A stretch of 64,000 nt of DNA from Edaphobacter modestus (GTDB lineage: Bacteria > Acidobacteriota > Terriglobia > Terriglobales > Acidobacteriaceae), in NCBI RefSeq assembly GCF_004217555.1, contig NZ_SHKW01000001.1, positions 744,001 through 808,000 of the forward strand. Reading direction: 5' to 3'. The translations under genes and the position numbers were made by a program. The notes under the pieces are model-generated. The model saw nothing but the letters and a program-made list of their open reading frames with translations, did not search any database and was not told the origin of the DNA. Positions 7,900-16,724 of this stretch are shown here, piece after piece. Every line of letters begins with the position of its first letter. Position 1 is the first letter of the stretch.

Positions 7900-9582
7900 C
7901 TACTCGGCCAGCGCGCGGTGGACAAACGAAACCGCGATCGACCCTTCACCGACTGCCGATGCGACGCGTTTGACGCTGCCGCACCGAACGTCACCCACGG
8001 CGAACACGCCCGGAAGCGAGGTTTCGAGCAGATGCGGTGAGCGTTCGAGCGGCCATCGGGCAGCGGCGAGATCTTCCTTCGTCAGGTCCCATCCGGTCTT
8101 GATGAAACCTTTCGCATCGAGCGCGACACGGCCATTCAGCCAACCAGTGTTCGCGTCGGCCCCCGTCATCAGGAATACGTGCTTAAGATCCTGACTCGTT
8201 ACCGCGCCCGTGCCGTCGCGCCACCGCACACGCTCAAGATGTTCGGTTCCCTCAAAAGCCACGATCTCGGTTCTTGTCTTGATCTGGATTGTTGGGGTCT
8301 CCTCGATGCGTCGAATCAGGTATCGCGACATGCTCGCCGAAAGACTGCTGGAGCGGACGAGCAGATGAACGTGTCTCGCCGTCTGCGCCAGAAACACCGC
8401 GGCCTGGCCGGCCGAGTTCGCTCCGCCTACGACTATGACTTCATCGCCGTCGCAGAGCTGCGCCTCCATGAAAGTCGCGTTGTAGTAGACACCCGCACCT
8501 TCGAACTGACCGAGATTCGCGAGCGACGGCCTATGGTATCGAGCCCCAGTGGCAATGACCACTGTGCGAGCCGGGATGGTCACGCTGTCGTCGAGTCTCA
8601 CGCCGTAGGCGTTGTGTTCGCAGACCAACTCCGCGGCGCCTTTCGCGATCATGACCTCGGCGCCAAACTTCTGTGCCTGGGCGTAGGCGCGTCCGGCCAG
8701 CTCTCGCCCTGAAATCCCCGTTGGAAATCCAAGGTAGTTCTCGATTCTCGAGCTCGAGCCCGCTTGTCCTCCAGGCGAGCTCGCCTCGATAACCAGCACA
8801 TCGAGTCCCTCGGAAGCCGCGTAAACGGCGGCCGCAAGACCCGCCGGTCCGCCGCCGACGATGACGACATCGCGCCGGTGGGTGTGATCGATCCCCTTAT
8901 TGAAGCCGAGACTGTCGGCGATCTCCTGATTGCTGGGATTCTTCAGCACCGCCTCGCCGCGGCAGATCACGACAGGTATCTCCGCCGGCTCCACGTGAAA
9001 GCGATCGAGCAATTGCCGTACATCGGCGTCCCGGTCAAGATCGAGGTACTTGAAGGGGTGGCCATTGCGCGTTAGGAATTGTTTAATTCGTAGCGTTGCC
9101 CCGGATCCGACGGAGCCGATTAGCAGCACGTCGCCAATCCCATGCGCAACCACCGCGACCCGTCGATGGATCAACGCTCTCATCAGCACTTCGCTGATTT
9201 CGGCGTCGGTTTGAATGAGGGCGTGCATCTGGTCACGTGTCAGTTGGACGACTTCGCCAGAGTCACTCACACGGAGGCGCATCTGCGCGGGGCGACCGAG
9301 GATCATACTGATGTCACCGGTGAACTGAGCCGGCCCGACAATCGCGACCAAAATCTCGTCCAGTGCCGATGGGCGAATGACCTCGATCTCACCAGCCTTC
9401 AGTACAAAGAACGGCACGTTGGTTTGGCCGCTGTCGATCAACACTTCGCCGCGGGTGATTGGACGAATCACTCCGTGCGAAGCAATCCGTGCAATCTGCG
9501 CGGAACTCAACACCGGAAACATGAGCGCTGCATTCGCGGCGCTTGAGAGCAGCGTCGAGCGTGGGGTCTCGGTCACACGCAA
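7900..9582 (-). CDS. Cyclic-nucleotide-binding / thioredoxin-reductase-like fusion protein
   Basis: A 560-residue cytoplasmic three-module protein. Residues about 20-145 form a cyclic-nucleotide-binding-type domain ([14 protein letters not shown] region). About 150-230 resemble a thioredoxin/glutaredoxin fold ([19 protein letters not shown], then [16 protein letters not shown]) without an active CxxC. About 240-555 are a thioredoxin-reductase-like FAD/NAD(P)H module with [29 protein letters not shown] and the C-terminal FAVGDVR. The reductase redox CxxC is absent: the expected place reads [12 protein letters not shown]. It may therefore reduce something other than thioredoxin or signal redox state. 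The start overlaps the preceding NmrA fragment by 10 bp. Confidence 0.85.
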   Translation of the reverse strand: MRVTETPRSTLLSSAANAALMFPVLSSAQIARIASHGVIRPITRGEVLIDSGQTNVPFFVLKAGEIEVIRPSALDEILVAIVGPAQFTGDISMILGRPAQMRLRVSDSGEVVQLTRDQMHALIQTDAEISEVLMRALIHRRVAVVAHGIGDVLLIGSVGSGATLRIKQFLTRNGHPFKYLDLDRDADVRQLLDRFHVEPAEIPVVICRGEAVLKNPSNQEIADSLGFNKGIDHTHRRDVVIVGGGPAGLAAAVYAASEGLDVLVIEASSPGGQAGSSSRIENYLGFPTGISGRELAGRAYAQAQKFGAEVMIAKGAAELVCEHNAYGVRLDDSVTIPARTVVIATGARYHRPSLANLGQFEGAGVYYNATFMEAQLCDGDEVIVVGGANSAGQAAVFLAQTARHVHLLVRSSSLSASMSRYLIRRIEETPTIQIKTRTEIVAFEGTEHLERVRWRDGTGAVTSQDLKHVFLMTGADANTGWLNGRVALDAKGFIKTGWDLTKEDLAAARWPLERSPHLLETSLPGVFAVGDVRCGSVKRVASAVGEGSIAVSFVHRALAE

Positions 9583-9911
9583 CTCGCTTTGGACAGCGCA
9601 TCCAGCAAACGCACCTTCTGGCCGTCGAAGGAAATGTCGGCAAGCTGCTTCAGGAATTCGAAAAACTGCGTCGTGTGGACGATGGAGTATAGGATTGAAG
9701 ATTCTTTGATCAGTTTCTCCTGAGCAATTTTCGCCTGGAAGTAGCCGCTTTCGGACAGGCGCTCCGTTCCCACGACTGAAAGAGCAACGTGATGTCTTAC
9801 CCCAACGGCCGCTTCCTGTGCGAGCAGATTGCGGGTTGAGGACTCGAAGAACTTCATCACGGCCGCGTCTCCGAAGGAGGGAGAGTTCGATACGTCAACC
9901 ACTCTTGTCAT
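9573..9911 (-). pseudogene. Truncated NmrA-like SDR, internal fragment
   Basis: This 112-codon frame is nearly the same as residues about 57-165 of the intact protein at 11287: VVDVSNSPSFGDAAV, HHVALSVVGTERLSESGYF and AKIAQEKLIKESS recur. The N-terminal Rossmann glycine motif and the C-terminal third are missing; the frame ends [11 protein letters not shown] just inside the next gene. It is a duplicated and truncated paralogue on the opposite strand to the intact copy. Confidence 0.8.
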
Positions 9912-9930
9912 CTGTCGCCTCTTTGAATAC

Positions 9931-10869
9931 TTAGCTTGGTGACTCCGCCGATCGCCGCCCGTCAGACTGACGCGTGCGGTAGTCGGCCACGAAGAACCCG
10001 TTGATGTCGGCGTACGAGACCAAGCTCGCGAAGCCTGCGAAACTTCCCTCCGACTTCAACTTCTGCGCTGCGCGCGTGAAACCGGTCCATGCAGCAAGAG
10101 CCAACGCGCCGCCGACACTGATGCGTCGCACGCCGAGCGCCGCTATGTCGGCGACGCTCAAGCCACTCTCCTGAACCACCAGGACGTTGATCGGCTTCGG
10201 CCGAACCGCGTCAACGAGCGCTTTGATCGCCGTGGGATCGTGGGGTCCGGGTGCAAATAGCACGTCCGCCCCCGCCTCAGCGAATGCCTGCAGACGCCGG
10301 ACCGACTCGCGAAGCGCATCATGATGGCCGACAAGGAAACATTCTGCCCTAGCCGTCAGCAGGACGTCGGCACGGGACTGATCGATCGCCTCGCGCGCAG
10401 CGCGCACACGCTCGACGGCGAGCGGCAGCTCGTAAAGCGGTGACGATGGATCACCGGTTGCATCCTCGATCGACAGGCCCGCGACGCCGGTCGCGATGCA
10501 GCGCGTGACATTATCGGCCACATCTTGCGGTGACGCTCCGTAGCCAGACGCGAAGTCCGCATTGACTGGAACATCGACCGCGCCCGCGATATCGGCTATG
10601 TATGCCAGGTTGCGCTCACAAGTGAGCGCACCTTCGGAGTCAGGCAGCCCCTGCGAGAACGCAAAGCCCGCGCTGGTCGTCGCCAGCGCGGGGAATCCGA
10701 GCTGCTGCAAGTACCGTGCAGAGCCGACGTCCCACGGATTCGGAATCACGAAACAGCCTGCCTCGTGCAGAGCGCGAAACGCCCGCCGCCGGGCTCTGAA
10801 GTTCTCTAGCGATCCCCGGCCTCCCGTTCCGAAACGGTGCGTTGTCATCGGTTGTTCGAACGTGTCCAT
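9931..10869 (-). CDS. Isocitrate lyase/PEP mutase superfamily protein
   Basis: A 312-residue alpha/beta-barrel enzyme of the PEP-mutase/isocitrate-lyase superfamily, which makes or breaks C-C or P-C bonds next to a carboxylate. Diagnostic segments are FVIPNPWDVGSARYLQ, ALATTSAGFAFSQG, PVNADFASGYG (the metal-binding region), GLSIEDATG and LLTARAE. The exact substrate cannot be told; such proteins are often annotated phosphonomutase-like. The ATG at 10869 is preferred since GGAG precedes it; the frame extends to a TTG at 10911. The nearby genes are relics, so context is uninformative. Confidence 0.85.
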   Translation of the reverse strand: MDTFEQPMTTHRFGTGGRGSLENFRARRRAFRALHEAGCFVIPNPWDVGSARYLQQLGFPALATTSAGFAFSQGLPDSEGALTCERNLAYIADIAGAVDVPVNADFASGYGASPQDVADNVTRCIATGVAGLSIEDATGDPSSPLYELPLAVERVRAAREAIDQSRADVLLTARAECFLVGHHDALRESVRRLQAFAEAGADVLFAPGPHDPTAIKALVDAVRPKPINVLVVQESGLSVADIAALGVRRISVGGALALAAWTGFTRAAQKLKSEGSFAGFASLVSYADINGFFVADYRTRQSDGRRSAESPS

Positions 10870-10959
10870 CGCATGCTCCAATCGCTTGACTGAATCGATC
10901 CGATTCGCCAAGAGCTAGGTCAAGAGCTGTCGAAGCTTGCCCTTCGTCATCTTTCTTCA

Positions 10960-11072
10960 TCGAGCATCTTCTGGTCGCGATCAGTAATGGCGCGCCCTCG
11001 GCAATGAAAAGTCGGGCTGTAGCAAGACCGATGCCACTGTTACCACCGGTAATAAGTGCCGCCTCCTTTTTG
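10960..11072 (-). pseudogene. Short-chain dehydrogenase/reductase, N-terminal relic
   Basis: The minus strand encodes EAALITGGNSGIGLATARLF followed by IAEGAPLLIATRR. This is the first beta-alpha-beta unit of a classical SDR with its TGxxxGIG NAD(P)-binding motif. The frame then runs into unrelated sequence. Only about 35 of some 250 residues remain and no start codon is evident, so this is a dead fragment. Confidence 0.7.
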
Positions 11073-11286
11073 CAGGACCATCATAGATGAAGGGTGCAAG
11101 AATAATCATGCGCTATCCCGCACATTCAAAAGAAGCACGACTCAGTTTTTCTCCTAAATGCTTGGTGCGCATCGAATAAACCAACGAATTGCACAGCATC
11201 GTGTCACAAAACGCCAGGCTGTTCGGTCTAAGCGAGTACGACCGGCACATGTGAAAACACCGTTCGCAAATGAAGGGAGCAAAATC

Positions 11287-12072
11287 ATGAAAATCGTAGT
11301 GATCGGCGGTACTGGACTCATCGGATCAAAGCTTGTCAACAAGCTTCGTGAGCACGGGCACAAAGCGGTAGCGGCATCACCGAATTCGGGTGTCAACTCT
11401 CTCACAGGCAAGGGGCTGGCCGAAGTGCTGAAAGGTGCCTCTGTAGTCGTTGACGTATCAAACTCTCCCTCTTGGGAGGACGCAGCAGTGCTGAAGTTCT
11501 TTGAGACATCAACCCGTAACCTCCTCACCTATGAAGCGGCCGCAGGGGTAGGACATCACGTTGCATTATCGGTTGTGGGAACCGACCAGATGTCCGAAAG
11601 CGGCTACTTCCGGGCAAAGATTGCTCAGGAGAAACTGATCAGAGAATCTTCTATCCCCTACTCCGTCGTGCGTGCGACGCAGTTCTTCGAGTTCCTCAAG
11701 GGCCTTGCCGACATTTCGTTCGATGGCAAAAAGGTGCGACTGCCATCTGTGCTTTTCCAGCCGATGGCCGCCGACGATGTCGCAAGTGCCGTAGGGAGAG
11801 TTGCAGTAGGTCAGCCGGTAAACGGCATCGTCGAAATTGGAGGCCCCGAACAGTTTCGAATCGATGAACTAGTCCGACGGCGCTTGGCCCCACTCAAAGA
11901 TGCCCGCGAAGTCATCGCCGACCCAAATGCACTTTACTCTGGGGCGAAACTCAGCGAGAGAACGCTGGTTCCGGGTAATAACGCACGACTCGGCGAGACC
12001 CGTTTCGAAACCTGGCTCACTCAGCCTGCAGCACAAATTCCGAGTGCGCCTCAGCAGAAAAAAGCTAGCTGA
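11287..12072 (+). CDS. NmrA-like atypical SDR, NAD(P)-binding
   Basis: A 261-residue atypical short-chain dehydrogenase of the NmrA/NAD(P)H-binding type. The N-terminal MKIVVIGGTGLIGSKLV carries the GxxGxxG dinucleotide motif. HHVALSVVGTD and the following SGYFRAKIAQEKLI provide the middle strand and the Y-x3-K-like position. AVGQPVNGIVEIGGPE closes the fold. The substrate is unknown. The ATG at 11287 follows AAGGGAGC; the open frame upstream to 11158 lacks a signal and is probably non-coding. A truncated near-copy lies at 9573-9911. Confidence 0.85.
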   Translation: MKIVVIGGTGLIGSKLVNKLREHGHKAVAASPNSGVNSLTGKGLAEVLKGASVVVDVSNSPSWEDAAVLKFFETSTRNLLTYEAAAGVGHHVALSVVGTDQMSESGYFRAKIAQEKLIRESSIPYSVVRATQFFEFLKGLADISFDGKKVRLPSVLFQPMAADDVASAVGRVAVGQPVNGIVEIGGPEQFRIDELVRRRLAPLKDAREVIADPNALYSGAKLSERTLVPGNNARLGETRFETWLTQPAAQIPSAPQQKKAS

Positions 12073-12129
12073 TACCGCCACCGGGCACCACTGGTGAGCG
12101 GGATACGTGAAAGTACACCGGCCGCCAAA

Positions 12130-12255
12130 CGTCGCTACACACGACGAGATTGCTTAACTTGCCTTCAGTTTGTATGAGTCAGGCGGGCCGGAGTTGGCCG
12201 CGACATCGAGGATTGGTTGCGCGCCGAACAGCAACTCGTGCGGCACTACGCGTAA
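12130..12255 (+). pseudogene. DUF2934 protein relic
   Basis: Reading across two frames gives THDEIA, a stop, LAFSLYESGGPEL, then after a frameshift RDIEDWLRAEQQLVRHYA. This matches the small DUF2934 family common in acidobacteria and rhizobia, whose members read roughly HDEIARRAYELYExRGxxxGxDxEDWLRAE. One in-frame stop and one frameshift near 12193 show decay. Confidence 0.6.
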
Positions 12256-12319
12256 CGGCGAAGTACCGACCAATACACACGACGCATGGAATGACGTCGC
12301 TCAAATGAAAGGTTATTTT

Positions 12320-12706
12320 ATGACGTTCACAAAACTGATTTTGGCGCTGGCATGTCTCATGTCCGGCACGCTGTTAGCGCAAGAGGCTAAGGTAACGGAG
12401 CTCATGTCGAAAGACCTGAGCTTTCCTGGTAAAGAGGGTCTGATGATCACCGTCGAGTATCCGCCGGGCGGTAAGGATCCAATCCATCGCCACAATGCAT
12501 ATGAGTTTATTTATGTGCTGGAAGGCTCGATCGTGATGCAGGTGAGAGGCGGAAAGGAAACGACTCTGACACCTGGTCAGGCCTTCTATGAAGGCCCGGA
12601 TGATGTCCACGTCATTGGGCGAAACGCAAGCCAAACCAAACCGGCGAAATTCGTCGTGTTCTTCGTGAAGGACAAAGGCGCTCCGATACTGGTACCCACC
12701 AAGTAA
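12320..12706 (+). CDS. Secreted cupin-domain protein
   Basis: A 128-residue protein with a Sec signal peptide (ILALACLMSGTLLAQEA) and a single cupin barrel. The metal-site motif GGKDPIHRHNAYEFIYVLEG fits the cupin G(X)5HXH(X)3,4E(X)6G pattern, and motif 2 is present as GPDDVHVIGRN. It probably binds a small ligand or metal in the periplasm; no substrate can be assigned. The ATG at 12320 has AAAGG nine bases upstream. The frame is open to 12170, but that extension overlaps the DUF2934 relic. Confidence 0.8.
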   Translation: MTFTKLILALACLMSGTLLAQEAKVTELMSKDLSFPGKEGLMITVEYPPGGKDPIHRHNAYEFIYVLEGSIVMQVRGGKETTLTPGQAFYEGPDDVHVIGRNASQTKPAKFVVFFVKDKGAPILVPTK

Positions 12707-13323
12707 AACCACAAACTGCGAGTAGTTCTGTTTAACAAAATTCAAGAAGATTCAGTGAAGAAATCGGACAAGCTGATCAAGGGATCGAAGGCCCCACGGT
12801 CTTACGGTTGCGCACCAGGATGAAGTCAACGCCGACCTACTGAAAATTCTGAAGTCAGTTCAAATGGTTAGCAGGGCAGCCTAAATCTTCCCTTTGCGGC
12901 AGGTCGCGATACCTTCACAGGCTGCCGCGGTTGAGATCAAAATCTGGTGCCTGGTTACGGTTTCAACCATTCGCTGGATCAATACCCTCGCTCAACTGGC
13001 CTTGAGCCGGAGCCTTCGTGCTCAGGTTGATGCTGCCCGGCCTCACCTTGCAGCCACCATAGTCAGTAAGCAATAACCGAGTCTTCCTAAGCGGCTACCG
13101 CGCTGTTGTCTGGATAGCGACCGGTTTTCGCTGCTTTGGGTGCTCACTTCGTGATTACTCATTGAATCTGGCATATTGTCGTCTGAAGAACGGGTTTAAG
13201 TACCGATAAACGCCGCAGCATCCACGGATGCCGTGGAATCGGTTCACCACTTGGGACGATTCACATGAGCGATAAGTCGGCTTATCGGACAACTGGCATC
13301 CCGTAGTCCCTAAAAACATTAGT
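12707..13323. other. Intergenic region without a recognisable gene
   Basis: About 600 bp between the cupin gene and the IS91-type element. Short open frames are not supported by ribosome-binding sites or recognisable families. A segment near 13088-13140 reads FLSGYRAVVWIATGF and faintly resembles the end of a transporter helix, so decayed gene remains are possible, but I cannot name one. Confidence 0.4.
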
Positions 13324-13391
13324 GTTCTATCGTGACTGACGTGGGACGGGAGTGGGAGGGGCGCGGCTCTGTGTGGCAGTTACGATAGAAC
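13324..13391. repeat. Inverted repeat at likely end of IS91-type element
   Basis: GTTCTATCGT at 13324-13333 is the perfect inverse of ACGATAGAAC at 13382-13391. It lies about 290 bp beyond the transposase 3' end. Subterminal hairpins and a GTTC/GAAC flank are features of IS91-type termini, so this may mark the replication end of the element; the exact boundary is inferred. Confidence 0.4.
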
Positions 13392-13678
13392 CGTTTGAAG
13401 TGAGCCGGTGGGGTGGTGGATGCGGTGGGTTGCTATGGGATTTCAATCAGGCGGGATCGGTCGTGGGGTTGAGGTGTGGACGTTTTGTGGCAGGCGCCTA
13501 GGCGTTTGGATGGGCTTGAGGTTGGGAGCGCAGAGCTGGGCGTGAGGGGTGCGGGCATGACTGCGGGTCGAAGCTGGTGAAGAAGGCGCAGCAGAGTGTT
13601 GCGTGCGGGACCACGCATGCGCGGAAGGGTCGGGATGGAGTTGCAGCAGGTCATCGGGCAGCACTTCTCAGTGCAGGT

Positions 13679-14863
13679 TCAGGAGCTGTCGAGCGCATAC
13701 GCCGGTTGCCTGATGGGTATCAGAGCGTAGCGCAGATCTTGAGCCGTGATGCGTTCCACCACCATCATGGGACCGGAGCAGAGGGGACACGGCGGCTGGC
13801 TGGCAGCAGTGGCGGGGCCGATCGAGGCATGGTTGCATGCCGAACAGCGAGCGGCAGCGTTGGAGCGAAGCCGCGCGGCGGCGGTTGGCGAAGAGGCTGA
13901 AGTGGCGGATGCGGACCAGGCCTTTGGGCAGGACATGGATCAGAAAGCGGCGCAGGAACTCATCGGCGGGAACGGTCATGACCTTGTTCTTGCCGCCGTG
14001 GGCATAGTCTCGCCAGCGGAAGGAGACGCGATGGTTCTCGCAAGCCACGAGGCGATGGTTGGAGATGGCGACGCGATGGGTATATCGGGCCAGATAGTTG
14101 AGAACATTTTCAGCACCGCCGAAGGGCGGCTTGGCGTAGACGACCCAGTCCTTTCGGCCGAGTTGCCAGAGTAAGTGGCTGAAGCTGCCAGGGGAGGCAA
14201 GCTGCTGCAGTGAGTTGTGGAACTGAAGTCTGTCCTGTTGGAACAACTCACGGAGTTCGTCGCAGAACTTGTCGCGGAAGATTTTGCTGAGTGCCTTGAC
14301 GGGCAGGAAGAAACGCCGCGAGGAATCTATCCATCTGGAACCATCGGGGGCAAGGCATCCAGCGGGAACGATGTAGTGGACATGGGGATGATGCTGGAGG
14401 TTCTGCCCCCAGGTATGGAGCACGCCGAGGAACCCTATGTCCGCGCCGAGGTGTTCGGGGTCGCGGGCAAGTTCGAGCAGCGACGCGGCACTGGTGCGGA
14501 AGAGCAGATTATAGAGCAGACGCTTGTTCTGCAGGATGAGAGCGGAGAGCTCGTGGGGCAGGGTGAAGACGATGTGGAAGTAAGGCACGGGCAACAGCTC
14601 GGAGGAACGCGCGGCCAGCCACCTGGCACGCGCGTTGCCCTGGCACCTGGGACAGTGCCGGTCGCGGCATGAGTTGTAAGAAATGGCCTGATGGCCACAG
14701 CGGACGTCCTGATCAAGATGACCACCCAATGCCGCAGTGCGGCAACGGACGATGGCATCGAGCACCTTGCGATGCGGCCATGCAAGGTGCGATCCGTACT
14801 TCTCCCAAAACTGTTGCCCGCTGTGCGGACGATGTCGGCCACCTCGAGGGTGGGCCGACTCAT
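13679..14863 (-). pseudogene. IS91-family transposase, two frameshifts
   Basis: IS91-type rolling-circle transposase. It opens MSRPTLEVADIVRTAG, has the zinc-finger region CRTAALGGHLDQDVRCGHQ and NSCRDRHCPRCQG, then LPVPYFHIVFTLPHEL, the HPHVHYIVPAG histidine motif, and LARYTHRVAISNHR near the catalytic tyrosine. One frameshift near 14815 separates the start codon from the body. A second near 13830 separates the body from the C-terminal PCPLCSGPMMVVER. The start overlaps the recombinase stop by ATGA. With two frameshifts it is probably inactive unless these are sequence errors. Confidence 0.85.
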
Positions 14864-15753
14864 CGCTTCCTGCGCCTCCCGTCTCTGTTGGTCTCAACCG
14901 AAGCTGTGATCGCGAGTGTGTCGAGCGGGTTGGGGACCGCATCCATATGCCGCCGGGAGAGGTGCAGATAGACGGTGGTGTGATCGAGCGAGGCATGGCC
15001 GAGCAGCACCTGGATGGTGCGCAGGTCCGCTCCTGCTTCAAGCAGGTGGGTCGCATAGCTGTGGCGCAGGGTGTGCGGGGAGATGTGCTTCTCGATCCCG
15101 GCAGCCCGTGCCGCGCTCTGACAGGCGAACCAGGCCACCTTGTCGGTGATGGGCACATCGGCTCGCCAGCCATCGACCAGACCCGGAAACAGAAAGGTCT
15201 TCGGCTTCATCCATCGCCAGTAGCCGCGCAGCTCTTCGAGCAGGGCGGGACTAAGCGGTACATCGCGGTCGCGCCTGCCCTTGCCCTGACGCACATGAAC
15301 CACCATGTGCTTGCTGTCGATGTCCGAGGTCTTCAACTGGCATAGCTCGGTCCGGCGAACTCCGGTCGAGTACAACGTCATCAGCATGGTGCGATGCAGC
15401 CGGTTGGCGGAGGCGGCCAGCAACCCGCCGACCTCCTCCCGGCTGAGCACGGTCGGGAGCTTCTCCGGCAAGCGGGGGAACGGCAGGTGCTCCAGCATGT
15501 GATGTCGCTTGAGCGTCTTGACGTAGAAGAACCGCAGCGCGGCCACTCGCTGCGCCACCGTCTTCGCAGCCAGCTTCCGCTCACGAAACAGGTAGAGCTG
15601 GTAGTCCCGGATATGCTCCGCACCAAGCCGGTCGGGAGTACGATGAAAGTGTTCGGCAAACTGCTTGACCGCAAACAAGTAGGCTTTTGCGGTTCCAGGG
15701 GAATAGTTGCGGCGCTCGAGTTCTTCGAGCATCCGGTCTCTGAGCTGAGTCAT
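14860..15753 (-). CDS. Tyrosine recombinase of the IS91-type element
   Basis: A 297-residue XerC-like tyrosine recombinase. The N-terminal core-binding domain (YSPGTAKAYLFAVKQFAEHF) is followed by the catalytic domain with Arg in STGVRRTELCQL, HTLRHSYATHLLEAG (H-x2-R) and LLGHASLDHTTVYLHL, which includes the nucleophilic Tyr. Its stop overlaps the transposase start by four bases, so the two are coupled. Pairing of a tyrosine integrase with an IS91-type transposase is known for several such elements. AGGAGGT precedes the ATG. The gene looks intact, unlike its partner. Confidence 0.88.
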   Translation of the reverse strand: MTQLRDRMLEELERRNYSPGTAKAYLFAVKQFAEHFHRTPDRLGAEHIRDYQLYLFRERKLAAKTVAQRVAALRFFYVKTLKRHHMLEHLPFPRLPEKLPTVLSREEVGGLLAASANRLHRTMLMTLYSTGVRRTELCQLKTSDIDSKHMVVHVRQGKGRRDRDVPLSPALLEELRGYWRWMKPKTFLFPGLVDGWRADVPITDKVAWFACQSAARAAGIEKHISPHTLRHSYATHLLEAGADLRTIQVLLGHASLDHTTVYLHLSRRHMDAVPNPLDTLAITASVETNRDGRRRKR

Positions 15754-15847
15754 AAGAAGTACCTCCTATGACTCAGATCATGCCGCCGCTCCAAGCCCTC
15801 CTTCCATCGCCACAAATGCAGCATCCGCCACGCCAGCGGCTTAGTTC

Positions 15848-15911
15848 AAACGGGGTTATCGCCAAGTTCACCCGGCCCAGAGACGCGCCAACGCGAACTT
15901 GGTCAAAACCC
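15848..15911. repeat. Interspersed palindromic repeat, copy A
   Basis: It starts AAACGGGGTTATCGCCAAGTTC and ends GCGAACTTGGTCAAAA. The inner CCAAGTTC and GAACTTGG are perfect inverse halves about 25 bp apart. The same architecture recurs at 24477-24538, and weaker relatives lie near 16389 and 18097. It may be a REP/MITE-like element or a regulatory site. Confidence 0.5.
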
Positions 15912-15945
15912 GACTTTTCAGCCAAGACTTACACTAGCAGTGTAG

Positions 15946-16335
15946 ATGACCAGATTCTCCCTATTGGCCTTGCCGCTTCTTCTCTGTTTAGTGCCGCTTG
16001 CAATAACTTTGACTGCATGGCAATTCGAACGTCGCCTGACGCCTCCTTTGCCCAGTTTCAGAATTCTTTGTTTTCGTTGCGGCATTGTGCTTAGCATTTT
16101 TAGCTTGCTGGTGACGATGAGTTGCTGGGTAGACCCTTTTCCTCTGGTCCATACACCTGACGGCGGCTACTCTATCGCATGGCTTGATTTGGCATGGAAA
16201 GTCGCATTCAGCACAGCATCGCTCAGCATCATCCTCGCCCTGTTCGGTAGAAGTTGGCCGAGGATATTGCTTATCGTGAGCGGCGCTTTATTATTGCTTC
16301 TGGCGTTCGGGGCACTCCTTCAGAATGGAGTGTGA
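15946..16335 (+). CDS. Hypothetical four-helix membrane protein
   Basis: A 129-residue protein with four hydrophobic segments (LLALPLLLCLVPLAITL, IVLSIFSLLVTMSCW, VAFSTASLSIILALF, ILLIVSGALLLLLAFGALL). It has no recognisable family and no charged motif suggesting a function. The frame is compositionally convincing for a membrane protein. The start has no strong ribosome-binding site. It sits next to a palindromic repeat that may hold its promoter. Confidence 0.5.
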   Translation: MTRFSLLALPLLLCLVPLAITLTAWQFERRLTPPLPSFRILCFRCGIVLSIFSLLVTMSCWVDPFPLVHTPDGGYSIAWLDLAWKVAFSTASLSIILALFGRSWPRILLIVSGALLLLLAFGALLQNGV

Positions 16336-16724
16336 AATCGACCAGAATAGAATGTGAACCGTCTCCGATGACACTCCTCTTCTGCCCGAAAAACGAGGTT
16401 TTCGGAAACTTCCCCTGGAACGCGCCACCAACTTAGACGCTGGCTAGTCGCAACAACTGAGCCCCGGCATTCCACCGCTGTTTGCCCCACGTGAATTTGC
16501 CGGCCCGAAAACGAATCTTCGCATTGTCCAAAGACTTTACCTCGATATAGCGCGCTAATCCTCCTCTCGGTTTCTTGCTGATTGCCGATCAATATAAGCA
16601 GCTAGAACCAGCTGAACCACCGTGTTTCCTAGTGATGTGAGCGCGGGATTTTCGGACGCGCCGCAAACCTCAACTCGTGTCCGTTTAACCTACTGCACCG
16701 CGTTATTGCACTTTGCACACGATT
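16336..16724. other. Intergenic region with degenerate repeat
   Basis: No supported gene. Around 16389 the sequence AAAAACGAGGTTTTCGG resembles the start of the interspersed repeat seen at 15848 and 24477. The rest shows no clear structure. Confidence 0.35.

Noticed and set aside
13668..15173. 501-codon minus frame taken as one transposase
   Set aside because: The first 115 codons overlap the recombinase gene in another frame and have no homology; the true transposase start is at 14863 in a different frame.
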